A DNA stretch of 47,965 nucleotides from an uncultured Clostridia bacterium (GTDB lineage Bacteria > Bacillota > Clostridia > Oscillospirales > Ruminococcaceae). This document shows, piece by piece, positions 1 to 8,254 of the stretch. The position numbers and the translations under genes are program-made. The first letter of the stretch is position 1. Every line of letters starts with the position of its first letter. The stretch is taken from assembly GCA_947631995.1 (NCBI GenBank), contig CANRNT010000013.1:1-47965 (forward strand), written 5' to 3'. The notes below the pieces were generated by a model. It saw only the letters and a list, made by a program, of their open reading frames with translations, did not search any database and was not told the origin of the DNA.

Positions 1-243
1 GACTTAGGGGGTAAATATGACTGGTAGGGCGCGCGCTTTACCCCCTACCCTAAGGTTTCCCCCTCGCGCTCCCCTTTTCCTTACCCGACCCTCATCCACG
101 CGCAGAGCCTTGTCCGAAATTCGCGACCTTTTCATTCTAGGCTTCATTTCGCAAGAACGGAAAGACAGATTAAAAACATAGGTTTCGCGCTCCAACAAGA
201 TAGGTAAGTAGTGCAGTATGTTTCTTCGCTAAATTCTGATTTA
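1..243. other. Non-coding stretch downstream of nifU with hairpin
   Basis: No credible gene is visible. A perfect 11-bp inverted repeat pairs 5-15 with 37-47. The segment 43-49 can instead pair with 23-29 (GGTAGGG/CCCTACC), so two exclusive folds are possible. No U-run follows on either strand, so it is not a standard terminator. The rest is C-rich on the plus strand and shows no recognisable element. Confidence 0.4.
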
Positions 244-663
244 TTACGAACAGCAATCACACGGTGCTAACGCTTCTTTATCATAGTCAATGCCGTTTCG
301 CTCATAGTAATCCTGCAGCGCTTTTTTGATAGCTTCCTCGGCGAGAACGGAACAATGCAGCTTATGAACGGGCAGGCCGTCGAGTGCCTCTGCTACCGCT
401 TTGTTCGTAAGCTGCAAAGCCTCCGAAACGGGCTTACCCTTGATAAGCTCTGTCGCCATAGAGCTTGAAGCTATCGCGCTGCCGCAGCCGAAAGTTTCAA
501 ACTTCACGTCCTCGATAATATCGTTATTTATCTTCAGATAGATCTTCATAATGTCGCCGCATTTGGCGTTTCCTACCTCGCCTACCCCGTCGGCGTCCTC
601 AATTATACCAACGTTTCTCGGGTTGCGAAAATGATCCATTACCTTTTCACTGTAAAGTGCCAT
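244..663 (-). CDS. nifU: NifU/IscU-type Fe-S cluster assembly scaffold
   Basis: This is a 139-residue IscU/NifU N-terminal-domain protein, the scaffold on which iron and cysteine-derived sulfur are assembled into Fe-S clusters before transfer to apo-proteins in the cytoplasm. The three conserved ligand cysteines are Cys35 (NAKCGD), Cys60 (FGCGSA) and Cys104 (KLHCSV). There is no NifU C-terminal thioredoxin-like or central ferredoxin domain. An extra cysteine cluster sits at the C-terminus (Cys135, 137, 138), a tail found in clostridial forms. It starts 9 nt after the nifS stop with a GAGG ribosome site, so the two are co-transcribed. The symbol could equally be iscU. Confidence 0.95.
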   Translation of the reverse strand: MALYSEKVMDHFRNPRNVGIIEDADGVGEVGNAKCGDIMKIYLKINNDIIEDVKFETFGCGSAIASSSMATELIKGKPVSEALQLTNKAVAEALDGLPVHKLHCSVLAEEAIKKALQDYYERNGIDYDKEALAPCDCCS

Positions 664-672
664 ATCAATACC

Positions 673-1869
673 TCATTTCAAAACAAATTCTTTTTTACCG
701 CTTGCTAAGTCGCGCCACACGGGCGAAATGCTCCGCAGATATTCTACCGTTTCTTTCACGCTTTTTATCGTGTAGTCTATTTCCTCATCGGTATTTTCCT
801 CCGAAAGCGACAACCTCAAAGAGCCGTGCGCCACCTCGTGCGGTCTGCCGATAGCCAGAAGAACATGGCTTGGGTCGAGCGAGCCGGAAGTACACGCAGA
901 ACCCGAAGAAGCGCATATGCCCTTGTCGTCAAGCAAAAGCAGCAGCGACTCGCCCTCTATCCCCTCAAAACAGAAGTTCACGTTTGACGGCAGACGCTTT
1001 TCTCTGTCCCCGTTGAGAATAGAGTGCGGTATCTCGGATATGCCGTCAATAAGCCTGTCGCGAAGCGCCGAAAGCTTTGCAGCGTTTTCATCAATACTTT
1101 TGCAAGCTTCTTCAAACGCCGCCGCCATACCCATTATTGCAGGAATATTCTCAGTACCGGCACGCTTGCCGCGCTCCTGCGCACCACCCTCGATAACAGA
1201 TGTAAGAGGGATACCCTTTCTTACATAAAGCGCGCCTATACCTTTCGGGCCGTGAAACTTATGCGCTGATAGCGAGAGCATATCAATATTCTGCTGTTTG
1301 ACGTCTATATGGATATGCCCTGCCGCCTGCACCGCGTCTGTATGGAAAATAACGCCCTTTTCACGGCACACCGCGCCTATCTCCGCTATCGGCTGGATAG
1401 TGCCTATCTCGTTGTTGGCGTACATTATCGTAACAAGGCAGGTATCGCCGCGGATATTATCCCTCACCTGCTGCGGAGTTATCAAGCCGCGCTCGCCGAC
1501 ATCAAGCAATGTTATTTCAAAGCCCTGTTTCTTTAGTTTTTCAAGAGTGTGTAAAACAGCGTGATGTTCAAAAGCAGTCGAAATAATGTGCTTTTTGCCT
1601 TGCTTTTCACCTATTGACGCCGCGGAGATGATAGCCTGATTGTCAGCCTCGCTGCCGCCAGAAGTAAAGGTTATCTCTCTCGGTTCGCAGCCCAGAAGCG
1701 CCGCAACTTTGCTTCTTGCGTCGCCCAGCGCCTCAGCCGCTCTCTGCCCTGCCGTATGCAGGCTGGACGGGTTGCCGAACGTTTTATCAAAATACGGCAG
1801 CATAGCTTCAATTGCCGCCCTTGACATCTTAGTGGTCGCCGCGTTGTCAAGGTATATTTGCCTGTCCAT
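673..1869 (-). CDS. nifS: Cysteine desulfurase
   Basis: This PLP-dependent class V aminotransferase-fold enzyme of 398 residues removes sulfur from cysteine as a persulfide and hands it to the NifU scaffold encoded immediately downstream. The PLP lysine is Lys204 in [10 protein letters not shown] and the persulfide cysteine is Cys326 in SSGSACTSG. That loop is the group I (NifS/IscS) type rather than the SufS type. The start is preceded by AGGAAC. A consensus promoter and a perfect inverted repeat lie upstream. No Rrf2-family iscR gene is present beside it, although many clostridia carry one there. NifS and IscS cannot be told apart from sequence alone. Confidence 0.95.
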   Translation of the reverse strand: MDRQIYLDNAATTKMSRAAIEAMLPYFDKTFGNPSSLHTAGQRAAEALGDARSKVAALLGCEPREITFTSGGSEADNQAIISAASIGEKQGKKHIISTAFEHHAVLHTLEKLKKQGFEITLLDVGERGLITPQQVRDNIRGDTCLVTIMYANNEIGTIQPIAEIGAVCREKGVIFHTDAVQAAGHIHIDVKQQNIDMLSLSAHKFHGPKGIGALYVRKGIPLTSVIEGGAQERGKRAGTENIPAIMGMAAAFEEACKSIDENAAKLSALRDRLIDGISEIPHSILNGDREKRLPSNVNFCFEGIEGESLLLLLDDKGICASSGSACTSGSLDPSHVLLAIGRPHEVAHGSLRLSLSEENTDEEIDYTIKSVKETVEYLRSISPVWRDLASGKKEFVLK

Positions 1870-1896
1870 ATCTATCAGTTCCTTTCATAATATAAT

Positions 1897-1919
1897 ATAT
1901 ACCTATTTAGTAGGTATAT
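1897..1919 (-). promoter_or_regulatory. Inverted repeat, candidate Rrf2/IscR-type operator
   Basis: Two perfect 9-bp arms (ATATACCTA and TAGGTATAT) are separated by 5 bp. The site lies just downstream of the nifS -10 box, so a bound protein would cover the transcription start. Its size and its position before nifSU resemble Rrf2-family (IscR/CymR) operators. The regulator is not in this window. Confidence 0.6.
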
Positions 1920-1921
1920 TT

Positions 1922-1950
1922 ATTATAACGCAAAAATAATGCCTTGTCAA
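1922..1950 (-). promoter_or_regulatory. nifS-nifU promoter
   Basis: A minus-strand TTGACA (1950-1945), 17-bp spacer and TATAAT (1927-1922) match the sigma-A consensus exactly. Confidence 0.85.
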
Positions 1951-1989
1951 TAGTTTCTTTAAAAAACTTACGGGCAAGGCAAGACTTTA

Positions 1990-2544
1990 TTATTCTTCCG
2001 AAAGCGCTTTATAAAACGAGTAGTCAACAAGACCATGCATTTCTTTTGCCCCACCGCTTACAAGCTCTTTTATCATAAGGCAGTCGGGGTGCGGCAGATG
2101 TATATTCGTTCCTGCCTCTATCCCGAATTTATAGCTTGGCTCAAAGCCGCGAGAGATATAGTTCTTCGGGTCGCCCTCCACAAGAACGGCTTTAAATCCC
2201 ATTTCTTTTGCTTTTTCAAAACCGTATTCGATAAGCTCTTTTGAGATATGCCTGCGCTGCATATCCGCCCTGACAGCCGCAGGGGTCAGTATCAGCAGCT
2301 CATTTTCATATCTTCCCTCGATATGAAAACGCGAAAACATCACATATCCTATTATCTCGTCATTGCCGTTTGTCATGATAAGCTCGAGCTGCGGTATATA
2401 GTATTTCTTTGAACGTATCTCCTCGACAAGACTTCTGACAGTTCTCCCCTCCTCGGGGTTGATACATTGTGCAAAAACCGTCTCAACCATATCCAGCGGT
2501 GAGGACAGGTATTTTTCCTCCATAGGTTTAATTATTCTGTCCAT
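1990..2544 (-). CDS. GNAT-family N-acetyltransferase (YhbS-like), last gene of the his operon
   Basis: The protein is 184 residues. The frame is open further upstream, but the ATG at 2544 (MDRIIKPMEEK) has a well-spaced GAGG and follows the hisE stop by 16 nt. The body has the GNAT layout of the YhbS group (COG3153): strands around EIIGYVMFSRFHI, a central LTPAAVRADMQRRHISKELI segment corresponding to the acetyl-CoA pyrophosphate-binding R/Q-x-x-R/G-x region, then AVLVEGDPKNYISRGFEPS. The substrate is unknown. Its place at the end of the histidine operon implies co-expression but does not prove a role in histidine metabolism. Confidence 0.8.
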   Translation of the reverse strand: MDRIIKPMEEKYLSSPLDMVETVFAQCINPEEGRTVRSLVEEIRSKKYYIPQLELIMTNGNDEIIGYVMFSRFHIEGRYENELLILTPAAVRADMQRRHISKELIEYGFEKAKEMGFKAVLVEGDPKNYISRGFEPSYKFGIEAGTNIHLPHPDCLMIKELVSGGAKEMHGLVDYSFYKALSEE

Positions 2545-2560
2545 GTTTATTCCTCGTTTA

Positions 2561-2899
2561 TCAGGTATTCTTATCCACCTGATGAAAAGTTTTGAGATTG
2601 CCATTTTTTAGATTTCGCTCGGCAAGTATCTTTTCAACATCAGCCCATGCAAGCCCTTGGTTGGCGCACAGCACCATAACGTGATACAAAAGGTCGTTTA
2701 TCTCATTTGCAAGCTCTTCGTTATCGCCGTTTTTTGCGGCTATTACTGTTTCAGTCGCTTCCTCGCCGACCTTCTTGCATATCTTGTCAACGCCCTTTTC
2801 AAACAGGTACGCAGTATAAGAATTTTCCGCGGCAGTACCGTTTTCATACTCCTTTTTTCTCTGCGATATCACTTCAAATATTTCTTCATACACCGTCAT
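2561..2899 (-). CDS. hisE: Phosphoribosyl-ATP pyrophosphatase
   Basis: HisE performs the second step of histidine synthesis, hydrolysing PR-ATP to PR-AMP and pyrophosphate. At 112 residues it is a stand-alone member of the MazG-like all-alpha pyrophosphatase fold. The diagnostic motif is GEEATETVIAAKNGDNEELANEINDL (first half about residues 41-55), which carries the metal-binding glutamates, followed by LLYHVMVL. It starts one base after the hisI stop. In many bacteria HisI and HisE are fused; here they are separate. Confidence 0.95.
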   Translation of the reverse strand: MTVYEEIFEVISQRKKEYENGTAAENSYTAYLFEKGVDKICKKVGEEATETVIAAKNGDNEELANEINDLLYHVMVLCANQGLAWADVEKILAERNLKNGNLKTFHQVDKNT

Positions 2900-2900
2900 A

Positions 2901-3248
2901 TTATTTATCCTCTCTGTTATACATTTCGTTGAAAAAGCAGCTGTAACTGCCCGTGTGGCAAGCCGCTCCCGTCTGCTCTACATTGAGAAGCAGCGTGTCG
3001 TTGTCGCAGTCGCTGTATATCGAGATGACCTTTTGCAGGTGTCCCGAAGTTGCGCCCTTGTTCCAAAGCTCCCGGCGTGATCTGCTCCAGTACCAAGTAT
3101 AGCCCGTTTCAAGAGTTTTTTTAAGGCTTTCGCGGTTCATGTACGCGAGCATGAGCACCGTTTTTGTGTTCACATCAAAAGCTATCGCAGGTATGAGTTG
3201 CGACTTTTCAAAGTACCTGTCAAGGTCGTTTATATCAATTTTTACCAT
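2901..3248 (-). CDS. hisI: Phosphoribosyl-AMP cyclohydrolase
   Basis: HisI opens the adenine ring of PR-AMP in the third step of histidine synthesis. The 115-residue length is typical of the stand-alone enzyme. Conserved segments are [17 protein letters not shown], the [17 protein letters not shown] block and the D-C-D-x-D metal site ([10 protein letters not shown]). The zinc-ligand cysteines follow in [13 protein letters not shown]. It lies between hisF and hisE with gaps of 17 nt and 1 nt. Confidence 0.95.
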   Translation of the reverse strand: MVKIDINDLDRYFEKSQLIPAIAFDVNTKTVLMLAYMNRESLKKTLETGYTWYWSRSRRELWNKGATSGHLQKVISIYSDCDNDTLLLNVEQTGAACHTGSYSCFFNEMYNREDK

Positions 3249-3265
3249 AATGCTTCCTTTCGGTA

Positions 3266-4021
3266 TTACCTTACTATTATACCCTTTGAGCGGCAGTCGG
3301 CCTTTACATCGCTTACCGTGAGCTCTTTAAAATGAAACAGCGAAGCCGCAAGAGCCGCAGAACAGTCGGTCTGCAAAAAAGCGTCTGAAAAATCGGAAAG
3401 CTTTCCTGCGCCGCCGCTTGCTATAACGGGTATTTTTACAGCGTTCACGACTTCTTTCAGCATGGGTATATCAAAACCGCCGCGAACACCGTCGGTATCT
3501 ATGGAGTTAAGGCAAATCTCCCCTGCACCAAGCTGCTCGGCTTTTTTAACCCAGTCAATAAGGTCTATCTGCATATCTATCCTGCCGCCGTTTATAAATA
3601 CCGTCCAGCCGCCAGACTTTGTTTTTTTAGCGTCAACGCCGAGACATATACATTGGCTGCCGAAAATATCCGCACCCTCTTTGATAAGCTGAGGGTTCTG
3701 CACCGCCTGCGAGTTTACCGAGACTTTGTCCGCGCCTGCTCTGAGAGCCTCACGAATATCATCTACCGTCTTTATGCCGCCGCCGACAGTAAGCGGAACG
3801 AACACCCTTTTTGCCGTCTCACGCACGACGTCTAAAAACACTCCCCTGCCCTCGTGAGACGCGGTTATATCATAAAAAACTATCTCGTCAGCGCCCTGCC
3901 TGTTATATTCTTCGGCACATTCAACGGGGTCGCCTACCTCGCGTATGCCCTGAAAATTTACGCCCTTTACTACCTTTCCGTCACGGACATCAAGGCAAGG
4001 TATTATTCTTTTTGCAAGCAT
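3266..4021 (-). CDS. hisF: Imidazole glycerol phosphate synthase, cyclase subunit
   Basis: HisF is the (beta/alpha)8 barrel that, with HisH, converts PRFAR and ammonia to imidazole glycerol phosphate and AICAR. The ATG at 4021 is supported by a perfect AGGAGG and begins [15 protein letters not shown], giving 251 residues, the family length. The frame is open about 74 codons further upstream, but that part overlaps hisH. The catalytic aspartates are Asp11 (CLDVRDG) and the one in [27 protein letters not shown] and VIASGGAG bind the two phosphates. It follows hisH directly, leaving no room for hisA, which commonly sits between these two genes. Confidence 0.95.
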   Translation of the reverse strand: MLAKRIIPCLDVRDGKVVKGVNFQGIREVGDPVECAEEYNRQGADEIVFYDITASHEGRGVFLDVVRETAKRVFVPLTVGGGIKTVDDIREALRAGADKVSVNSQAVQNPQLIKEGADIFGSQCICLGVDAKKTKSGGWTVFINGGRIDMQIDLIDWVKKAEQLGAGEICLNSIDTDGVRGGFDIPMLKEVVNAVKIPVIASGGAGKLSDFSDAFLQTDCSAALAASLFHFKELTVSDVKADCRSKGIIVR

Positions 4022-4022
4022 A

Positions 4023-4634
4023 CTATACCTCCTCGCATATCTCTGCGAAGCTTTTAAGCATTGAGAGCCCTGTATCGCCCGATTTTTCAGGGTGGAACTG
4101 CGCACCGTAAACGTATTTGCCGTCGTAAACGAGCGCGGGAACTTTTCCGCCGTACTCACAGTATGCGGCAATGCTGTTATCATCGCAAAACGCCTTATAA
4201 GAATGTACAAAATACACATAGCTGTCGTCGCCGATATTTTCAAGCATTGGGCACTTATTCAGCTTTTCAAGCTTGTTCCAGCCCATGTGCGGCACAACGA
4301 GGTCGGGCGCGACTATCTTGTCAACATAGCCGTGTATAAGTCCAAGCCCCTCGTGCTCGCCGAACTCATAGCTTTTATCAAACAATAGCTGCATGCCAAG
4401 GCATATGCCCAAAAGCGGCTTTTTTGCGCTCTGCTCTTTTATGATATCGGCAAGACCGCTCTCTTGCAGCTTTTCCATAGCAAAGCCGAATGCTCCCACG
4501 CCCGGAAGTATCATGCCGTCTGCGTTTGCTATTTCGCTTTTGTCAGATGTCAGCTTTGCAGCAATGCCGAGGTGTTCCAGCGCATTTTTTACGGAAAAAA
4601 TATTGCCCGCTCCGTAATCTATTATAGCTATCAT
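4023..4634 (-). CDS. hisH: Imidazole glycerol phosphate synthase, glutamine amidotransferase subunit
   Basis: HisH is a class I glutaminase that supplies ammonia to HisF. The triad is visible: the nucleophilic cysteine in [12 protein letters not shown], and histidine and glutamate in AQFHPEKSG. The N-terminus [18 protein letters not shown] is diagnostic. The length of 203 residues is normal. AAAGG lies upstream of the ATG, and the stop falls one base before the hisF start, consistent with translational coupling of the two subunits. Confidence 0.96.
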   Translation of the reverse strand: MIAIIDYGAGNIFSVKNALEHLGIAAKLTSDKSEIANADGMILPGVGAFGFAMEKLQESGLADIIKEQSAKKPLLGICLGMQLLFDKSYEFGEHEGLGLIHGYVDKIVAPDLVVPHMGWNKLEKLNKCPMLENIGDDSYVYFVHSYKAFCDDNSIAAYCEYGGKVPALVYDGKYVYGAQFHPEKSGDTGLSMLKSFAEICEEV

Positions 4635-4657
4635 ATGTCATCAGCCTTTCGGTAATA

Positions 4658-5236
4658 TCACAGTATGCCCTTTGTTGAGAGCAGCTCGCTTCCGCTTATG
4701 CGCACGGCATTTTTCAGGGCGTGAGCAAACGATTTGAACAGCGCTTCGGTTATGTGGTGACCGTTCTTGCCGTAAATTTCTTTAAGGTGCAATGTCATGC
4801 CTGCATTGAATGCGAGCGCGCGGAAAAACTCCTCCGTCATGCAGGTGTCGTATTCGCCTATACGCTCTTCCGTGAATGCCGCGTCAAACACAAGGTACGG
4901 TCTGCCGCTGATATCCATAGAGCACATAGCGAGCGCCTCGTCCATAGGAATGAGCGCCGAACCGTATCTTTCAATGCCGATCTTGCTGCCGAGCGCCTTT
5001 GCTATCGCCTGACCTATAACTATTCCCGTATCCTCTACCGAGTGGTGACAGTCGACGTTCAGGTCGCCCTTGCAGCTTACTTTAAGCGTTATTCCGCTGT
5101 GCATGGCAAGAGCTGTAAGCATATGGTCAAAAAAGCCTATCCCTGTTGAAATATCACATTCACCGCCGCCGTCCAGATCGACATATACCTCAATATCCGT
5201 TTCTCTGGTGTTGCGCGTCATCTCTGCTGTTCTCAT
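4658..5236 (-). CDS. hisB: Imidazoleglycerol-phosphate dehydratase
   Basis: HisB dehydrates imidazole glycerol phosphate to imidazole acetol phosphate using two manganese ions. The 192-residue protein is the monofunctional form without the histidinol-phosphatase domain of the enterobacterial enzyme. Metal-binding motifs are FFDHMLTALAMHSG, DCHHSVEDTGIVIG and, near the C-terminus, GKNGHHITEALFKSFAHAL. The histidinol-phosphate phosphatase step must therefore be supplied by a gene outside this window. Confidence 0.96.
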   Translation of the reverse strand: MRTAEMTRNTRETDIEVYVDLDGGGECDISTGIGFFDHMLTALAMHSGITLKVSCKGDLNVDCHHSVEDTGIVIGQAIAKALGSKIGIERYGSALIPMDEALAMCSMDISGRPYLVFDAAFTEERIGEYDTCMTEEFFRALAFNAGMTLHLKEIYGKNGHHITEALFKSFAHALKNAVRISGSELLSTKGIL

Positions 5237-5257
5237 AACAATACCGTCCTTTCCGAA

Positions 5258-6310
5258 TTAAATAATATCCTCCAGAGCCTTGAACAGCTCGTTCATCTGC
5301 TCCTGTGTACCTACGGTTATCCTGAGGTAATCGGATATCCTGTTCTTATCCCAATAGCGCACATATATTTTCCTCCCTTTAAGAGCCTCAAATATATCGC
5401 GAGCCTTTGCCGTCTTATGCTTTGCAAACAAGAAGTTGCTCTTTGAGTCGGTAAGCTCAAAGCCCATATCTTTAAGCTTTTCCTTGCTATACTCCCTTAC
5501 TCTTACTATCTCGCCGCAGCACTTTTGAAAATACTCTTCGTCCTGCACGGCTGCCCGACCGCAAAGAAGCGTTAAAGTATTCATCGTATACGAATTGACA
5601 GAGAACTTCACATCGCTCATATACTTTATAAGCCTTTCGCTGCCTATCGCAAAGCCTATCCTCATGCCTGCCATTGAGCGCGATTTGGAAAACGTCTGCA
5701 CCATGAGCAGGTTATCATATTTTTCTGTAAGCCGCAGGCAGCTTTCGCCGCCGAAATCTATATACGCTTCATCTACGATGACCACCGACGACGGGTTTGC
5801 TTTTACTATCTCCTCTATCATCTCGACGCTTTCGCAAACGCCTGTTGGCGCGTTGGGGTTCGGGAACACTATACCGCCGTTGGGCTGCTTGTAATCATCA
5901 GGATTTATAGTAAAGTCGCCGCGCAGAGGGCAGGTCTTGTACGGTATTTTGTACACGTCCGCCCACACGTCGTAAAATGAATATGTAACATCGGGGAAAA
6001 GTATCGGCTTATCGGAGTTAAAAAACGTCATAAACGCCATTGAAAGAACATCGTCAGAGCCGACGCCCACAAACACCTGCGACCTGCTTACGCCGTATCT
6101 TTCAGCGATAGCAGTTATGAGAGTTTTACAGTCAGGCTCGGGGTACAGGCGCAGTCTGTCCGTATCAACATCATCGAGTATCTTCTTTACACTCGGCGAG
6201 GGCGGAAAGGGATTTTCATTTGTATTAAGCTTTATGACTCCGCTCTCCTGCGGCTGTTCGCCCGGCGTGTAGGGTACTGCCCTGCGGACGTTTTGTTCCC
6301 AGTTTGACAT
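5258..6310 (-). CDS. hisC: Histidinol-phosphate aminotransferase
   Basis: This fold-type I PLP aminotransferase of 350 residues transfers the amino group of glutamate to imidazole acetol phosphate. The PLP lysine is in TFSKSRSMAGMRIGFAIG; the cofactor-stacking and ring-binding residues lie in FPNPNAPTG and VIVDEAYIDFGG. The N-terminal KLNTNENPFPPSPSV segment is typical of HisC. It lies in the middle of the his operon between hisD and hisB, 6 nt after the hisD stop. That position supports HisC over other members of the aminotransferase I/II family. Confidence 0.94.
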   Translation of the reverse strand: MSNWEQNVRRAVPYTPGEQPQESGVIKLNTNENPFPPSPSVKKILDDVDTDRLRLYPEPDCKTLITAIAERYGVSRSQVFVGVGSDDVLSMAFMTFFNSDKPILFPDVTYSFYDVWADVYKIPYKTCPLRGDFTINPDDYKQPNGGIVFPNPNAPTGVCESVEMIEEIVKANPSSVVIVDEAYIDFGGESCLRLTEKYDNLLMVQTFSKSRSMAGMRIGFAIGSERLIKYMSDVKFSVNSYTMNTLTLLCGRAAVQDEEYFQKCCGEIVRVREYSKEKLKDMGFELTDSKSNFLFAKHKTAKARDIFEALKGRKIYVRYWDKNRISDYLRITVGTQEQMNELFKALEDII

Positions 6311-6316
6311 ATGTTT

Positions 6317-7612
6317 TCACTCTTTCTCAGATTCAAATCTTACTTTAATAGAATTTGCGTGAGCGGTAAGACCCTCTCTTTCGGCAACGCAGACTATATC
6401 GTCCTTAGCCTCGCGCAGAGCCTGCTCGGTATAATATATAAAGCTGGAACGCTTTTCAAAGCTGTTTACGCCGAGCGGTGAGAAAAATCTTGCCGTGCCG
6501 CTGGTAGGCAGAACGTGGTTGGGTCCTGCATAGTAGTCGCCGAGAGGCTCAGGGGCGTAATTTCCCAAAAACATCGAACCTGCGTTGTTTATCCTGCCGA
6601 CGTACTCCAGAGGGTCTTTGAAAAGTATCTCAATATGCTCGGGAGCTATACGGTTTGCCATTTCAATCGCCTGATCCTTGTCGGCGCACACTATCACAGC
6701 GCCGTAATCGTCAAGCGACTTCTTTATAATATCTTTTCTTGAAAGCTTTTCCATCTGCCTGTCAAGCTGCGCGAAAATCTTTTCAACGCTGTCTTTGTCG
6801 GTCGTTACCAAAACGGAAGAAGCAAGCACATCGTGCTCCGCCTGCGACATAAGGTCAGCCGCTATGTATGCAGGGTCGGTAGTGCCGTCCGAGAGGACAA
6901 GTATCTCGCTTGGACCTGCTATCATATCGATATCCACCGTGCCGTAAAGCAGCTTTTTCGCAGTCGCGACGTATATATTTCCGGGGCCTACTATCTTGTC
7001 AACTTTCGGTATTTCTTCAGTACCAAAGGCAAGAGCCGCTATTGCCTGCGCCCCTCCCGAAAGGAACACCCTGTCAACTCCGCAAAGAGCCGCCGCGACG
7101 AGAATATCTTTGTTCGGCGTGCCGTCTTTCAAAGGCGGTGTAACCATGATTATCTCTTTGACGCCTGCTATTTTTGCAGGTACTGCGTTCATCAGCACCG
7201 ACGACGGGTAAGCCGCCGTGCCTCCGGGAACGTACAGACCAACTCTTTCAAGACCTCTCACCCTCTGACCAAGAATAACGCCGTTGTCTTTTGTATCAAC
7301 GAACGACTGCGACTTCTGACGCTCGTGAAAACTCCTTATATTCTCAATGCAATTGAGAAGCGCGTCGGTGAACACGCTGTCAGCCTCAGTAAGAGCGTCG
7401 TTTATAACATCTCGCGGCACTTCATAATACTGCGGAAGCTTGCCGTCAAACTTTTCTGTATACGCTTTTACAGCGCTGTCGCCGCCTTTTCTTACCGTGT
7501 CGATTATCTCGCTTACGGTCTCTGTCACCTTTTTATCGGTCTCAACGTGACGTTTATCAAGCTCCGTGAAAAACTCGTACTCGTCCTTGCCGTTTGCATA
7601 TATGACTTTCAT
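6317..7612 (-). CDS. hisD: Histidinol dehydrogenase
   Basis: HisD catalyses the last two oxidation steps, histidinol to histidine, with NAD and zinc. The protein is 431 residues, the usual size. Conserved blocks are LYVPGGTAAYPSSVLMNAVPA, KIVGPGNIYVATAKK, DMIAGPSEILVLSD, the zinc/catalytic region SQAEHDVLASSVLVT, and APEHIEI near residue 325. The ATG at 7612 follows AAGGGG, and hisG ends 12 nt upstream. Confidence 0.97.
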   Translation of the reverse strand: MKVIYANGKDEYEFFTELDKRHVETDKKVTETVSEIIDTVRKGGDSAVKAYTEKFDGKLPQYYEVPRDVINDALTEADSVFTDALLNCIENIRSFHERQKSQSFVDTKDNGVILGQRVRGLERVGLYVPGGTAAYPSSVLMNAVPAKIAGVKEIIMVTPPLKDGTPNKDILVAAALCGVDRVFLSGGAQAIAALAFGTEEIPKVDKIVGPGNIYVATAKKLLYGTVDIDMIAGPSEILVLSDGTTDPAYIAADLMSQAEHDVLASSVLVTTDKDSVEKIFAQLDRQMEKLSRKDIIKKSLDDYGAVIVCADKDQAIEMANRIAPEHIEILFKDPLEYVGRINNAGSMFLGNYAPEPLGDYYAGPNHVLPTSGTARFFSPLGVNSFEKRSSFIYYTEQALREAKDDIVCVAEREGLTAHANSIKVRFESEKE

Positions 7613-7624
7613 TTTACTACCCCT

Positions 7625-8254
7625 TTATATGTTTGCTTTTATAAGTTTTACAAGGTCTTCTATCTCCTGCTGGCGGAGCTTGAGGCTTACGGTATTTACT
7701 ATAAATCTTGCCGATATGGGAGCGATATCCCTGACTACCTCCAAGCCGTTCTCTTTCAGCGTTGTACCCGTTTCAACGATATCGACGATACCGTCAGCAA
7801 GCTCCAAGAGCGGTGCAAGCTCAACAGAGCCCTCTATCTTGACTATCTCAACGTCCATTCCTATGCTCTCAAAATAGCTTCGCGCAACATTGGGATATTT
7901 TGAAGCAATGGTTTTTATATCATATCCGCCGAAAAAGTCGGCGCCTTTTTTAGTTGCCAGCGCAAAGCGGCATTTGCCGAAGCCCAGATCTACCAGCTCA
8001 AAATACTTGCCCTGCATTTCCATAATGGTATCTTTGCCGACAACGCCCGCGTCGCACACGCCGTGTTCAACGTATGTAATAACGTCGTTCGCCTTTGCAA
8101 GCACCACTTCGATATTCGCGCCGCCTATGGGAAGTATCAGCTTTCTGCCCTTTTCATGGACGCTGGAGCAGTCATAGCCTATCCTTTCAAAAACGGCGAT
8201 GGTATCTTTTTCAAGTCTGCCCTTTGTAAGAGCTATCCTCAGCGGTCTATCCAC
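7625..8254 (-). CDS. hisG: ATP phosphoribosyltransferase, short catalytic form
   Basis: HisG condenses ATP with PRPP in the committed step of histidine synthesis. This is the short form (209 residues from GTG 8254), which lacks the C-terminal regulatory domain and works only as a complex with HisZ, encoded just upstream. Motifs include IALTKGRLEKDTI at the N-terminus, DAGVVGKDTI, and the PRPP-binding loop around DGIVDIVETGTTLKENGL. The frame opens with a TTG at 8278, but the GTG at 8254 has an AAGGA at proper distance and overlaps the hisZ stop by 8 nt, indicating translational coupling. Confidence 0.95.
   Translation of the reverse strand: MDRPLRIALTKGRLEKDTIAVFERIGYDCSSVHEKGRKLILPIGGANIEVVLAKANDVITYVEHGVCDAGVVGKDTIMEMQGKYFELVDLGFGKCRFALATKKGADFFGGYDIKTIASKYPNVARSYFESIGMDVEIVKIEGSVELAPLLELADGIVDIVETGTTLKENGLEVVRDIAPISARFIVNTVSLKLRQQEIEDLVKLIKANI

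Noticed and set aside
4-198. Short open frame on the minus strand at the left edge
   Set aside because: Its composition is Arg/Gly-rich and low in complexity, there is no ribosome site, and it overlaps a hairpin. No family features were seen.
4022-4243. Upstream extension of hisF
   Set aside because: The 74 extra codons overlap hisH, have no conserved sequence and are made unnecessary by the AGGAGG before ATG 4021.
6833-7903. 356-codon plus-strand frame antisense to hisD and hisG
   Set aside because: It is a shadow of two recognised his genes; the translation has no recognisable features.
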